The notes: generated by a model not told the origin, from the letters alone. Counted from the stretch's first letter, positions 15,186 to 21,711 are shown. The stretch is DNA of 21,711 nucleotides from JBEKJU01 sp050011095 (GCA_050011095.1 JBEKJU010000038.1:1-21711), one strand, 5' to 3'. Numbers and translations are program-made.

Positions 15186-15413
15186 ATGATCAATGGAAAG
15201 ATGTCGATCGAGGAAGTGGTAAGAAAATACCCGGAAACGATAGCGATCTTTGAACGGCACGGCCTGGGGTGTCTGGGCTGCCAAGCCGCCCTCTTCGAGA
15301 GCATAGAGCAGGGGGCCGAGGTTCACGGCATAGATGTGGACGCGCTGATAGCGGACCTGAACAAGGAAATCACGCAAGCCCACCCAGCCGGTAAAGGCAT
15401 GCAGTCCGCGTAA
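15186..15413 (+). CDS. DUF1858 domain protein, putative redox disulfide CxxC
   Basis: 75-residue protein made of one DUF1858 domain (MSIEEVVRKYPETIAIFERHGLGCLGC). Cys29 and Cys32 in GLGCLGCQAA form the conserved CxxC thought to undergo redox or disulfide chemistry. The domain is often fused or adjacent to hybrid-cluster, nitrite-reductase-like or redox genes in anaerobes. The start follows GGAGTAAGGA. The stop codon lies inside a 7-bp hairpin (15411-15430). Confidence 0.88.
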   Translation: MINGKMSIEEVVRKYPETIAIFERHGLGCLGCQAALFESIEQGAEVHGIDVDALIADLNKEITQAHPAGKGMQSA

Positions 15414-15430
15414 GCGATCCGCGTCGCTTA
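15411..15430. repeat. Hairpin over the DUF1858 stop codon
   Basis: TAAGCGA (15411-15417) pairs with TCGCTTA (15424-15430) around a 6-nt loop; the first three bases are the stop codon. No U-tract follows. It may reduce read-through into the molybdenum genes. Confidence 0.45.
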
Positions 15431-15481
15431 AGCTCCCGCCTGATACGAACGTTTCTTTGCGGTGCCAACACGCCCAAATTT

Positions 15482-16087
15482 ATGGTAAGAATATCCACGG
15501 TCATTCTGGCTGCAGGGGCATCAAGGCGGCTCGGTTTCAATAAGCTGTGCGTGCGGGTGAACGGAGAGGCGGTCATCAGGAGAACAGTGCGTCTCTTCGT
15601 GGAGGCGGTACCGGGTGAAATAGCCGTAGTTACAGGGTTTGAGAGAGAAAGGGTGGAACAGGAGCTGGCGGGTCTTCCAGTGACGTTATTCCATAATGAA
15701 CGACCCGAGGACGGCATGTCCTCATCGATCAGGGCGGCCCTGCCCGTGATCGGGCGCTCGGACCTGGTCCTCTTCCACCTCGGCGACAAGCCCTTTGTTG
15801 AACCTCGGGACATCGACCGGGTTATGCGGGCCTACGGGGCGGACGGCCCTTCGATCATCGTGGCGGTGCACAAGGGCGTGAAAGGACACCCCGTGCTCGT
15901 CGACATGCGCCGGCACCTCGAGGAGGTGGGCGCAATCGAGGGCCAGGGCGGCCTGCGGGACGTGATCGCCGGGGCAAAAGGGTATGTGCGGTTCGTCGAG
16001 GGGACGGAAGGGTGCATCCTGGATATGGATACGGAAGAGGATATCGCATTCTTGAGAAGGAGGGGTTATACGATTGAAAAAGGTTAA
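15482..16087 (+). CDS. MocA/MobA-like molybdenum cofactor nucleotidyltransferase
   Basis: 201-residue NTP-transferase-like enzyme that probably adds CMP (MocA type) or GMP (MobA type) to molybdopterin for a molybdenum hydroxylase. It has the nucleotide-binding loop LAAGASRRLGFNKL (9-22), FHLGDKPFV at 98-106 (the metal-binding Asp of the usual GDxP), GHPVLVD, GQGGLRD and a closing DMDTEEDIAFL. Next to xdhC and yqeB, the MocA type is more likely. No ribosome binding site is visible before 15482, but no other start preserves the N-terminal strand. The 3' end overlaps the next gene by 14 bases. Confidence 0.88.
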   Translation: MVRISTVILAAGASRRLGFNKLCVRVNGEAVIRRTVRLFVEAVPGEIAVVTGFERERVEQELAGLPVTLFHNERPEDGMSSSIRAALPVIGRSDLVLFHLGDKPFVEPRDIDRVMRAYGADGPSIIVAVHKGVKGHPVLVDMRRHLEEVGAIEGQGGLRDVIAGAKGYVRFVEGTEGCILDMDTEEDIAFLRRRGYTIEKG

Positions 16088-17090
16088 GGTGCAGGATGCC
16101 GTGGGCCTGGTCCTCGTCCACGACATCACGGAGATCATACCGGGGAAGAAAAAGGATGTCGCCTTCAAGCGCGGCAGGATCATAGAAGAGGGTGACGTGG
16201 AGAAACTTCTGGATTTGGGGAAGGGCCATATTTATGTCACCGACGGCAAGGAGAGTGAGGTCCACGAAGACGAGGCGGGAAGGCGCATCGCCCTGGCCGC
16301 CATGGACGACTACATGGAACTCTCTCCCGCCAAGGAAGGGCGGATCAATATCACGAGCAGGGTCGACGGCCTCGTGAAGATCGACCGGACGAGCTTGATG
16401 GAGATGAACAGGATCAAAGACGTGCTTTTTACGGTCGTGCCCGACAGGCATCCGGTGAAGGCGGGCGATATAGTTGCGGCGACACGCATCATCCCCCTCT
16501 ATATACCGGAGGGACTGCTGGAGCAGGCGGAGCGCGTCGGGAGAAAGAGGCCCGTCACGATCCTCCCCTTTAGCCGCATGTCGGCCGGTCTCGTCGTGAC
16601 GGGCACGGAAGTGGCGACCGGGAGGATTCCGGACGAGTCGGGGCGGGTCGAGGAGAAGCTCCGGGGGTATGGCCTAGACCTCGTGGGAAGGCGGATCGTC
16701 GGGGACGATGTGGGGCTGATCAGGGACGCCATTCTGGACCTGATCGGAATGGGGGCGCAGATCGTCGTGACGACGGGCGGCCTCTCCGTCGACCCCGACG
16801 ACCTCACAAAGGAAGGGGTGGAGGCGACGGGCGCGAGGATCATCTCCTACGGCGCGCCCGTATTTCCCGGCGCCATGTTCCTCGTGGCCCGCCTAAAGGG
16901 TGTCCACATCCTCGGCGCGCCCGCCTGTGTCTATTTCAATACCCATACGATGCTCGACATCCTCGTGCCGAGGATCCTCGCGGGTGATAAAGTGAATGCC
17001 GGCACGGTGCGCAAGCTCGCCCTGGGCGGACTCTGCCGGCACTGTCCGGAGTGCCATTACCCTAACTGCTTCTTTGGAAAGGGGCGATAG
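16074..17090 (+). CDS. MoeA-like molybdopterin-binding protein with C-terminal four-cysteine motif
   Basis: 338 residues. The C-terminal half (about 164-305) is a MoeA/MogA-type molybdopterin-binding domain with VVTGTEVATGRIPDE and VVTTGGLSVDPDDLT. The N-terminal half (roughly 1-160) is MoeA-like but shorter than E. coli MoeA. The last 20 residues carry CRHCPECHYPNC (Cys321, 324, 327, 332), suited to a zinc or [4Fe-4S] site and absent from ordinary MoeA. Start is TTG at 16074, nine bases after GGAGG and inside the nucleotidyltransferase gene, so the two are coupled. Proteins of this build occur with YqeB and XdhC homologues. A role in loading or testing cofactor for a molybdenum hydroxylase is inferred. 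Confidence 0.88.
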   Translation: MKKVKVQDAVGLVLVHDITEIIPGKKKDVAFKRGRIIEEGDVEKLLDLGKGHIYVTDGKESEVHEDEAGRRIALAAMDDYMELSPAKEGRINITSRVDGLVKIDRTSLMEMNRIKDVLFTVVPDRHPVKAGDIVAATRIIPLYIPEGLLEQAERVGRKRPVTILPFSRMSAGLVVTGTEVATGRIPDESGRVEEKLRGYGLDLVGRRIVGDDVGLIRDAILDLIGMGAQIVVTTGGLSVDPDDLTKEGVEATGARIISYGAPVFPGAMFLVARLKGVHILGAPACVYFNTHTMLDILVPRILAGDKVNAGTVRKLALGGLCRHCPECHYPNCFFGKGR

Positions 17091-17091
17091 C

Positions 17092-17892
17092 ATGAGAGAG
17101 CTAGTCATCGCGATCCTGGGGGCCGGAGAAATGGCGACGGGGATTGCCCATCGCCTCCACACATCCCATTTTACCCATATCCTCATGTCGGAGATACCCG
17201 CTCCACTCGCCGTCCGGAGGGCCGTCTCTTTTTCGGAGGCGGTCTACTCGGGGGAAATCGTGGTCGAGGGGGTGAGGGCCGAACGGGCAGGCGACCTCCC
17301 GGCGCTTCCGGCGCTTTGGGACCGATCGGCGATAGCCGTTCTGATCGACGAAGACGGCGCCTTTCTGAAGACCATCAAACCGGACGTGCTCATCGACGCG
17401 ACCATGATGAAGAAGCCCAAGGAATCACCCAGGGATCGGGCGCCTTTCAGCCGGCTCGTCATCGGCGTCGGTCCCGGATTCAGGGCCCCTGACCATGTGG
17501 ACGTCGTGATCGAGAGCAACAGGGGACATGATTTGGGACGGGCCATCTATGACGGGGAGGCGGAACCCTATACGGGTATCCCCGGCGCCATCCGGGGCGT
17601 CACAAAAAAGAGGGTGCTCCGCGCCCCGAACGCGGGCCTCGTGCGGCCCGTGCGGGCGATAGGGGACATGGTGAAGAAGGGCGACGTCATCCTCCAGGTG
17701 GGCGAGAGCCCTGTCCGGGCGGAAATAGACGGCGTCCTGCGCGGTCTCATCACGCCCATAGAGGTGTCGAACAACGAGAAGGTGGGCGATGTCGACCCAA
17801 GCGGAGACAGGCGCCATTGCTTCACTATTTCCGAAAAGGCGAGGGCCATCGCGGGGGGCGTCCTCGAAGCGATCATGCGCCGGTTCGGATGA
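17092..17892 (+). CDS. yqeB: EF2563/YqeB-family selenium-dependent molybdenum hydroxylase maturation protein
   Basis: 266 residues, of the family that accompanies labile-selenium molybdenum hydroxylases such as xanthine dehydrogenase or purine hydroxylase. The N-terminus has a Rossmann-like glycine loop (LGAGEMATGIAHRL, 9-22). Then come IDATMMKKP, IGVGPGFRAP with DVVIESNRGHDLG, and a C-terminal barrel-sandwich-like stretch (GLVRPVRAIGDMVKKGDVI...RAEIDGVLRGLI). The start at 17092 follows AAAGGGG, one base after the upstream stop. The last codons (IMRRFG and stop) lie inside a 43-bp sequence duplicated 119 bases downstream. SelD and YqeC, frequent partners, are not in the window. Confidence 0.9.
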   Translation: MRELVIAILGAGEMATGIAHRLHTSHFTHILMSEIPAPLAVRRAVSFSEAVYSGEIVVEGVRAERAGDLPALPALWDRSAIAVLIDEDGAFLKTIKPDVLIDATMMKKPKESPRDRAPFSRLVIGVGPGFRAPDHVDVVIESNRGHDLGRAIYDGEAEPYTGIPGAIRGVTKKRVLRAPNAGLVRPVRAIGDMVKKGDVILQVGESPVRAEIDGVLRGLITPIEVSNNEKVGDVDPSGDRRHCFTISEKARAIAGGVLEAIMRRFG

Positions 17893-17910
17893 AGGGGGCG
17901 ACGCGAGCCC
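17868..17910 (+). repeat. 43-bp direct repeat, copy 1 (yqeB 3' end)
   Basis: Covers the last seven codons of yqeB plus 18 bases beyond its stop. It matches 17987-18029 at 42 of 43 bases; the only mismatch is A17872 against G17991. The two copies are 119 bases apart. Confidence 0.9.
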
Positions 17911-17986
17911 CGATAATTCAACTCCTTTGAGCAGGGAGGCTCCGGCCGCTTTGCGGACGGAGGGGGCGCTGAGCCCCGGTAATTGC

Positions 17987-18029
17987 AGCGGTCATGCGCC
18001 GGTTCGGATGAAGGGGGCGACGCGAGCCC
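17987..18029 (+). repeat. 43-bp direct repeat, copy 2
   Basis: Second copy of the yqeB-end sequence, now outside the gene. Its last bases (GAGCCC) form the left arm of the terminator at 18025-18043. Confidence 0.9.
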
Positions 18030-18043
18030 ACAGGGCTTTTTTT
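18025..18043 (+). terminator. Intrinsic terminator between yqeB and xdhC
   Basis: AGCCC (18025-18029), loop ACA and GGGCT (18033-18037) run straight into seven T residues (18037-18043). The stem is short but entirely G/C-strong, so it should terminate transcripts leaving yqeB and separate xdhC from the upstream genes. Confidence 0.65.
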
Positions 18044-18178
18044 CGCCTCCGCCCCTTCCTTTTTATGAAGGGGAGGCCGGGGCACCCGCTTGCGGGTCGT
18101 GCTTTGCTCACGGAGGGGGCGACCGGGTACCCATGAAATGGGTGTCCCAATAATTGCTCGCACTAAATGGAGGTTGCC

Positions 18179-19177
18179 ATGGACATCTACGAGGCTGTTG
18201 AAGATTACCTGTCGAGGGAAAGAGGCGGCGCCCTTGCCACCATAATAAAAAAGACGGGTCCGGCCCCCAGGGAAGCGGGGGCGAAGATGTTCATAGGGGA
18301 TGACGGCCGGTTCTTCGGCACGGTGGGAGGGGGCTGTGTCGAGGCAGAGGTGTGGCAGGCGGCGAAAGGCGTTGCCAGGACGCAGAAGGTGAAGACCCTG
18401 CACTACAGGATGGACGGCCGCCTCGTCGAGGACGAGGGCATGATATGCGGTGGAAACGTCGATATCCTCCTCGAACCCGTCCTGGGTCGCTACAGGGACC
18501 TGTACGAAAAGGTAAGAGACCTTGAAAAACACGGAAAGGATGCTTTAATTATAACAAGGTTCACGGAAGACTCATTTTCCAAAAGTCTCGTCGGGGAAGA
18601 TGGTTTGGTAACCGGGGATGACCTGGAGGAACGAGTACTTGAGCGGCTGGGGTCATACCTTAAGAAAAAAGGGCCGATCATCGAAGACGGGATCGTTATC
18701 GAACCAATAATTTCGTCTTCGCTGCTTTATCTGTTCGGGGCGGGCCACATTTCGCAATATGTATCGAGGGTGGCGACAATGGTCGATTTCAACACGGTCG
18801 TGATAGATGACAGGGCCGATTTCGCAAACAGGGAAAGGTTCCCCGAGGCCCGTGAGGTCATCGTAGACGAATTCCACCACGTGTTCGAGCGCCTCCATTT
18901 CTACGGAAACGAGTATGTGGCCATACTGACGAGGGGCCACAAGCATGACGCCCTCGTTCTTGAAGAGGTCATGAAGAGACCAACGCGCTACGTCGGGATG
19001 ATCGGGAGCAGGAGAAAGACAAAGCTCATTCTCGACCATTTCAGGGCGAAGGGCGTCGGCGAGAGTGACCTGGAATCGGTGCACGCGCCTATCGGTCTTA
19101 AAATAGACGCAGAAACGCCTCAAGAGATCGCAGTCAGCATCGTTGCGCAGCTTATCGAGGTAAAAAGAAAGGCATAA
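18179..19177 (+). CDS. xdhC: XdhC family molybdenum hydroxylase maturation factor
   Basis: 332-residue XdhC/CoxI protein, which binds molybdenum cofactor, helps sulphurate it and inserts it into xanthine dehydrogenase-type enzymes. The N-terminal XdhC/CoxI domain has TGPAPREAGAKM (26-37), GGGCVEAEV (50-58) and MICGGNVDILLEP (88-100). The C-terminal Rossmann domain begins LYLFGAGHISQYV near 182 and continues VIDDRADFANRERFPEA, TRGHKHD, VGMIGSRRK and HAPIGLKIDAETPQEIAVSI. The start at 18179 has GGAGG five bases before it; an ATG at 18167 overlaps that site and is less likely. An upstream terminator within the repeat mosaic implies its own promoter or regulated read-through. Confidence 0.93.
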   Translation: MDIYEAVEDYLSRERGGALATIIKKTGPAPREAGAKMFIGDDGRFFGTVGGGCVEAEVWQAAKGVARTQKVKTLHYRMDGRLVEDEGMICGGNVDILLEPVLGRYRDLYEKVRDLEKHGKDALIITRFTEDSFSKSLVGEDGLVTGDDLEERVLERLGSYLKKKGPIIEDGIVIEPIISSSLLYLFGAGHISQYVSRVATMVDFNTVVIDDRADFANRERFPEAREVIVDEFHHVFERLHFYGNEYVAILTRGHKHDALVLEEVMKRPTRYVGMIGSRRKTKLILDHFRAKGVGESDLESVHAPIGLKIDAETPQEIAVSIVAQLIEVKRKA

Positions 19178-19182
19178 TTTTT

Positions 19183-20082
19183 TTGCTCCAGGAAACCTTT
19201 GTCGAAGACAGAAAGGGTCTCGCAAAAGAGCAGGGAGAGACTCCGCCCCCGCCTTTTGATCCGCTCAAGAAATATCTTTCCGAGGTATCACGGTACCAGG
19301 TCCTCACGCGCGAGGAAGAGCGGGAGGTCGCCGAAAAGGCCCACCGCTTCAAGGATGCGGATTCGGCGCAGAAGCTCGTCGTGTCCAACCTGAAGCTCGT
19401 GGTGAAGATTGCCCTCGAATACTACAATTCCTACCTCAATATCCTCGATCTCATTCAGGAAGGAAACGTCGGTCTCGTCCACGCGGTAAAAAAGTACAAC
19501 CCTTACAAAGGCACCCGTTTTTCCACCTATGCCTCTTTCTGGATAAGGGCGTATATACTGAAGCACATCATGGATTGCTGGAGCATCGTAAAGGTGGGGA
19601 CTACCCAGGGTCAGAGGAAGCTCTTTTACAGGCTCAACAAGGAAAAGAAAAAACTGGAGGCGGCGGGCATCTTTCCCGCCCCGCAGATCATTGCCAGCAC
19701 AATGGACGTGAAGGTGTCAGAGGTCGAAGAGATGGAGAAGCGCCTCTCTTACACGGACGTCTCCCTTGAAAGCCGTCTCTATGACGAAGGTGAGGAAACC
19801 TTCATAGACGTGATAAAGGCGGACGAGAACATAGAGGAAGAGGTGGCGGCCAAGGAAAAGAGGGAGATCCTGGAAAGGAAGGTGACGGAGTTCAGGGCGG
19901 CCCTCAACGACAAAGAGCTTTTCATCTTCAACAATCGCATTTTGTCGGAAGACCCCTACACGCTCCAGCAGATCGGCCTCCAGTTCAGCATCTCCCGCGA
20001 AAGGGTGCGCCAGATAGAGCAAAGGTTGATGAAAAAATTCAGTGACCGCTTCGAGATCGAGCTGAGGCAGCTCGACATGTGA
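19183..20082 (+). CDS. rpoH: RpoH-type (sigma-32) RNA polymerase sigma factor
   Basis: 299-residue group 3 sigma factor. Region 1.2-like DPLKKYLSEVSRYQVLTREEE (26-46) leads into region 2 (VVSNLKLVVKIALEYYN, LDLIQEGNVGLVHAV, TRFSTYASFWIRAYI). The RpoH box QRKLFYRLNKE lies at 144-154, the mark that separates heat-shock sigma factors from RpoD and RpoS. Region 4 ends with YTLQQIGLQFSISRERVRQIEQR, the -35-binding helix-turn-helix. Start is TTG at 19183, five bases after the xdhC stop, with only a weak AGAAAGG before it. Low initiation efficiency could be part of its control. No heat-shock genes are beside it. Confidence 0.92.
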   Translation: MLQETFVEDRKGLAKEQGETPPPPFDPLKKYLSEVSRYQVLTREEEREVAEKAHRFKDADSAQKLVVSNLKLVVKIALEYYNSYLNILDLIQEGNVGLVHAVKKYNPYKGTRFSTYASFWIRAYILKHIMDCWSIVKVGTTQGQRKLFYRLNKEKKKLEAAGIFPAPQIIASTMDVKVSEVEEMEKRLSYTDVSLESRLYDEGEETFIDVIKADENIEEEVAAKEKREILERKVTEFRAALNDKELFIFNNRILSEDPYTLQQIGLQFSISRERVRQIEQRLMKKFSDRFEIELRQLDM

Positions 20083-20151
20083 TTGTCCGCCCGCCTCCCC
20101 GTCCGCACGCGTCCGCTATCCGTTACATGCAACCCGATATGAAACCCGCCT

Positions 20152-20301
20152 TTAGGGCTCGTCAGAAAATAAATGGGCCATCTGACTCGTCTTTTTGTCC
20201 GCCCGCTTCGTTGCGAAAAGGTCATGTACATCCAGTACATTTGGCCTTTCCGCGCCTCGCCGATCGGCCAAAAATCCTTCGCCATCTGACTCATTTATTT
20301 C
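20152..20301. repeat. Palindromic dispersed repeat at the 3' end of the glycosyltransferase
   Basis: Outer arms AAATAAATG (20167-20175) and CATTTATTT (20292-20300) are perfect inverted repeats, and GCCATCTGACTC stands beside each arm in direct orientation (20177-20188 and 20281-20292). In the middle, ATGTAC and GTACAT pair around ATCCA, extended by AAAGG/CCTTT with a small bulge. This layout suggests a non-autonomous mobile repeat or REP-like element. It is read through in frame by the glycosyltransferase. Copies elsewhere in the genome are expected but cannot be checked here. Confidence 0.65.
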
Positions 20302-21519
20302 CTTCCGTAAGGATGCCGCGAAAAGGGACGGCGTGGTCGTCCCCGGCACTGGGATGCCGCCGACCCCCGACGAAAGCGCATGCCGTATCACGGCGAGGGT
20401 ATTCTTCAGGCCGTCCGTATTTATCGCGGCGGCGGGCCTGTAATCCGCGGCCAGCACCTCTTCGATCAGCCTGGACAATCCCCGCGCCGTGAGCCTGCTC
20501 TCCAAAATCGGCGCGACGAGGCCCTTCGCGGAAAACATCCCCACCCGTTTCGCCTGCTCGTACGAGCCCGCCCTCGGAATGGAGATGCACCTTTTCCTGC
20601 GAATAATGGTCTCGATTAGCGTATTGTAGCCCCCCGAGCAGATCACCAGGTCATACCCGCCGATGGTCTCCCTCAGGTTGTGGACCGACCGGAAGAGGCG
20701 GGTATTCGAAAGACGCCCCGCCCTTCGGTCCATCTCGTCGACCCTGCCCTTTTCCATGAAAGGGCCGCACACGATGTCGAACCAATACCCCCCTTTGCGG
20801 GCGGCGACCGTCACGGCGCTTTCGACGACGCGGTACCCGTCGCGTCCCCCGCCCACCGTCACGAGTATCCTCCGCCCCACCGTAGACGCGGGATGGGGGG
20901 CGGTCTCACGCCTTTCGCAGATGTAGCCCGTGTAGACGACGGGACACGAGGGTTTGAGGGCGCGGTATTTCGGTATGTCCATGAGCCGCACCACGGCCGG
21001 GTCGGAGTGGACGAGGAGCAGGTCGTAGTACGTGTCGAGGATGGAGGTAATGCGGGCGACCAATCCGGCATGGATCACCTCGCGATGACATATGGGTATG
21101 TCCCTGGACGAGCATAGGATGGCGCAGTCGGGATACGTCTTTTTTATAAGCCCGAGAACGGGCAGGACCGTGCCGTCCAGACGGTGGGGGGAAAAGGGAA
21201 AGAACTCGGTGATGAACATGTCGGGACGGCGCTCGCGGAATAGGGCCGCAATCGTATCGACCCGCACCTTTTCCACGTCCTCCCTGGTTTTCCCTGTCTC
21301 AAGGGGCACAAGCTCCGTGGACGACATGCCCTTCACGACGAGCGGGGGCAGCTCGACAAGCGACACGTCGGGATGGGACGGGATTATTCCCACGGGCGGG
21401 CCGCATGAGATATGGACCACGGAGACGCCGGGGGTCTTCGCCATTTCGGAGGCGAGGAGCGACGTTCTGCTCAAGTGGCCGACGCCCAGGCTGTGTTGGG
21501 AAAGGATATAGACGTTCAT
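20152..21519 (-). CDS. MurG-like glycosyltransferase with repeat-encoded C-terminal tail
   Basis: 455 residues, GT-B fold related to MurG and predicted glycosyltransferases of the GT28 type. The N-lobe has GVGHLSRTS (12-20), the acceptor loop. The C-lobe has VTVGGGRDGYRVVESA, CSGGYNTLIETI near 292-303 and ISIPRAGSYEQAKRV, the donor-binding stretch. No signal peptide or membrane helix is seen. The start at 21519 follows AGGGA; an ATG at 21546 adds nine unconserved residues. The last ~49 codons (20152-20301) lie in a palindromic repeat and read KEINESDGEGFLADRRG... to a terminal SDEP, which does not belong to the enzyme fold. The native end is probably lost or extended. Substrate unknown. Confidence 0.85.
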   Translation of the reverse strand: MNVYILSQHSLGVGHLSRTSLLASEMAKTPGVSVVHISCGPPVGIIPSHPDVSLVELPPLVVKGMSSTELVPLETGKTREDVEKVRVDTIAALFRERRPDMFITEFFPFSPHRLDGTVLPVLGLIKKTYPDCAILCSSRDIPICHREVIHAGLVARITSILDTYYDLLLVHSDPAVVRLMDIPKYRALKPSCPVVYTGYICERRETAPHPASTVGRRILVTVGGGRDGYRVVESAVTVAARKGGYWFDIVCGPFMEKGRVDEMDRRAGRLSNTRLFRSVHNLRETIGGYDLVICSGGYNTLIETIIRRKRCISIPRAGSYEQAKRVGMFSAKGLVAPILESRLTARGLSRLIEEVLAADYRPAAAINTDGLKNTLAVIRHALSSGVGGIPVPGTTTPSLFAASLRKEINESDGEGFLADRRGAERPNVLDVHDLFATKRADKKTSQMAHLFSDEP

Positions 21520-21607
21520 GGACTGTCCCTCTCTTTTCGTGCTCATCTCTCTGATATTCTCGGCAGCTTCCCGTCCGGGCTTAATACCAAGTCGCCTTCA
21601 GTCATAA

Positions 21608-21669
21608 CCCCCGGCAGAGCCGGGGGCTTGCCGTTTGCTGGCCCCTCGAAGGGGCCTGATCGCAAACGG
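21608..21669. repeat. Tandem strong hairpins, possible mobile-element end
   Basis: CCCCCGGC, AGA and GCCGGGGG (21608-21626) form one stem. CCGTTTGC (21631-21638) and GCAAACGG (21662-21669) enclose a second stem GGCCCCT/AGGGGCC (21640-21656). Adjacent perfect hairpins of this type mark the ends of IS200/IS605-like or RAYT-associated elements, but no transposase is in the window. Confidence 0.5.
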
Positions 21670-21691
21670 AGAAAAACCGTCCTTTGCCGTC

Positions 21692-21711
21692 ATTCCCGCG
21701 AACGCGGGAAT
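21692..21711. repeat. REP-like palindrome at the window edge
   Basis: ATTCCCGCG and CGCGGGAAT, separated by AA, form a perfect 9-bp inverted repeat after GTC. This GTCATTCCCGCG... motif is a common dispersed palindrome in many proteobacterial genomes. It runs to the last base of the window. Confidence 0.6.

Larger units (their letters stand above)
17893..18178. repeat. Mosaic of GC-rich repeats between yqeB and xdhC
   Basis: This 286-base gap holds no credible gene and is made of repeated modules. GGGGGCG followed by GAGCCC occurs three times (from about 17894, 17962 and 18013); the first two units run into a TAATT-containing end. CTTTGC plus ACGGAGGGGGCG occurs at 17949-17968 and 18102-18121 (18 of 20 bases). 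GGGGAGGCCGGGG (18070-18082) and the GGGTGTCC...TAATTGC block (18140-18161) are shared with 9921-9992. Hairpins include ACCCGC/GCGGGT near 18084-18097 and ACCCAT/ATGGGT at 18129-18143. This looks like an expanded non-coding repeat family that has inserted and duplicated. Confidence 0.75.

Noticed and set aside
14309..15304. Minus-strand frame of 331 codons
   Set aside because: It crosses two confident plus-strand genes and a gap; no start site or domain.
17893..18178. CRISPR-like array in the yqeB-xdhC gap
   Set aside because: Repeats are few, unequal in length and not separated by uniform spacers; there are no cas genes.
19177..19185. T-run after xdhC as a terminator
   Set aside because: No stem precedes the eight T residues, so there is no intrinsic terminator.

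Overview
The window is GC-rich and densely coded. It looks like a chromosomal segment of an anaerobic bacterium of the former Deltaproteobacteria (Desulfobacterota, Syntrophorhabdia- or Syntrophobacterales-like). This placement is inferred, not demonstrated. It rests on gene content: a DUF4388 protein, AmmeMemoRadiSam A and B proteins, a DUF1858 protein, maturation genes of the selenium-dependent molybdenum hydroxylase type, an RpoH-type sigma factor and RtcB with archease. No rRNA, tRNA, CRISPR array or intact transposase gene was seen.

Layout, left to right. 1-341: non-coding stretch with hairpins. 342-3613: cell-envelope or polysaccharide genes, namely a PHP-domain/GT4 glycosyltransferase fusion whose true start appears to be a CTG codon, then a GT2 glycosyltransferase. 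3677-8951: a high-affinity phosphate operon in the order pstS1-pstC-pstA-pstB-pstS2. It is preceded by five 6-mers at exact 11-bp spacing that look like a Pho box; no phoU or phoBR lies in the window. 9141-9818: an unrecognised protein with an N-terminal cysteine cluster, preceded by a 10-codon ORF whose stop codon touches its start codon. 10061-12522, minus strand: a single-domain response regulator, then archease and RtcB (RNA ligase with its activator).

12654-19177 is mainly plus strand. It holds a DUF4388 protein, AmmeMemoRadiSam B and A without the radical SAM partner, a DUF1858 protein, and a molybdenum-hydroxylase maturation group: a MocA-like nucleotidyltransferase, a MoeA-like molybdopterin-binding protein with a C-terminal four-cysteine motif, an EF2563/YqeB-family protein and XdhC. 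The enzyme these would mature is not in the window. The YqeB-XdhC gap is a mosaic of GC-rich repeats, including a 43-bp duplication of the yqeB 3' end and an intrinsic terminator. 19183-20082: an RpoH-type (sigma-32) sigma factor. 20152-21519, minus strand: a MurG-like glycosyltransferase whose last ~49 codons are supplied by a palindromic repeat. 21608-21711: nested hairpins and a REP-like palindrome running off the edge.

Most genes belong to known families. The points most worth a second look are the CTG start, the Pho box, the leader ORF with its cysteine-cluster gene, the repeat mosaic around yqeB-xdhC, the repeat-encoded glycosyltransferase tail, and the incomplete AmmeMemoRadiSam and molybdenum-hydroxylase systems. 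I did not find a clearly new multi-gene system.
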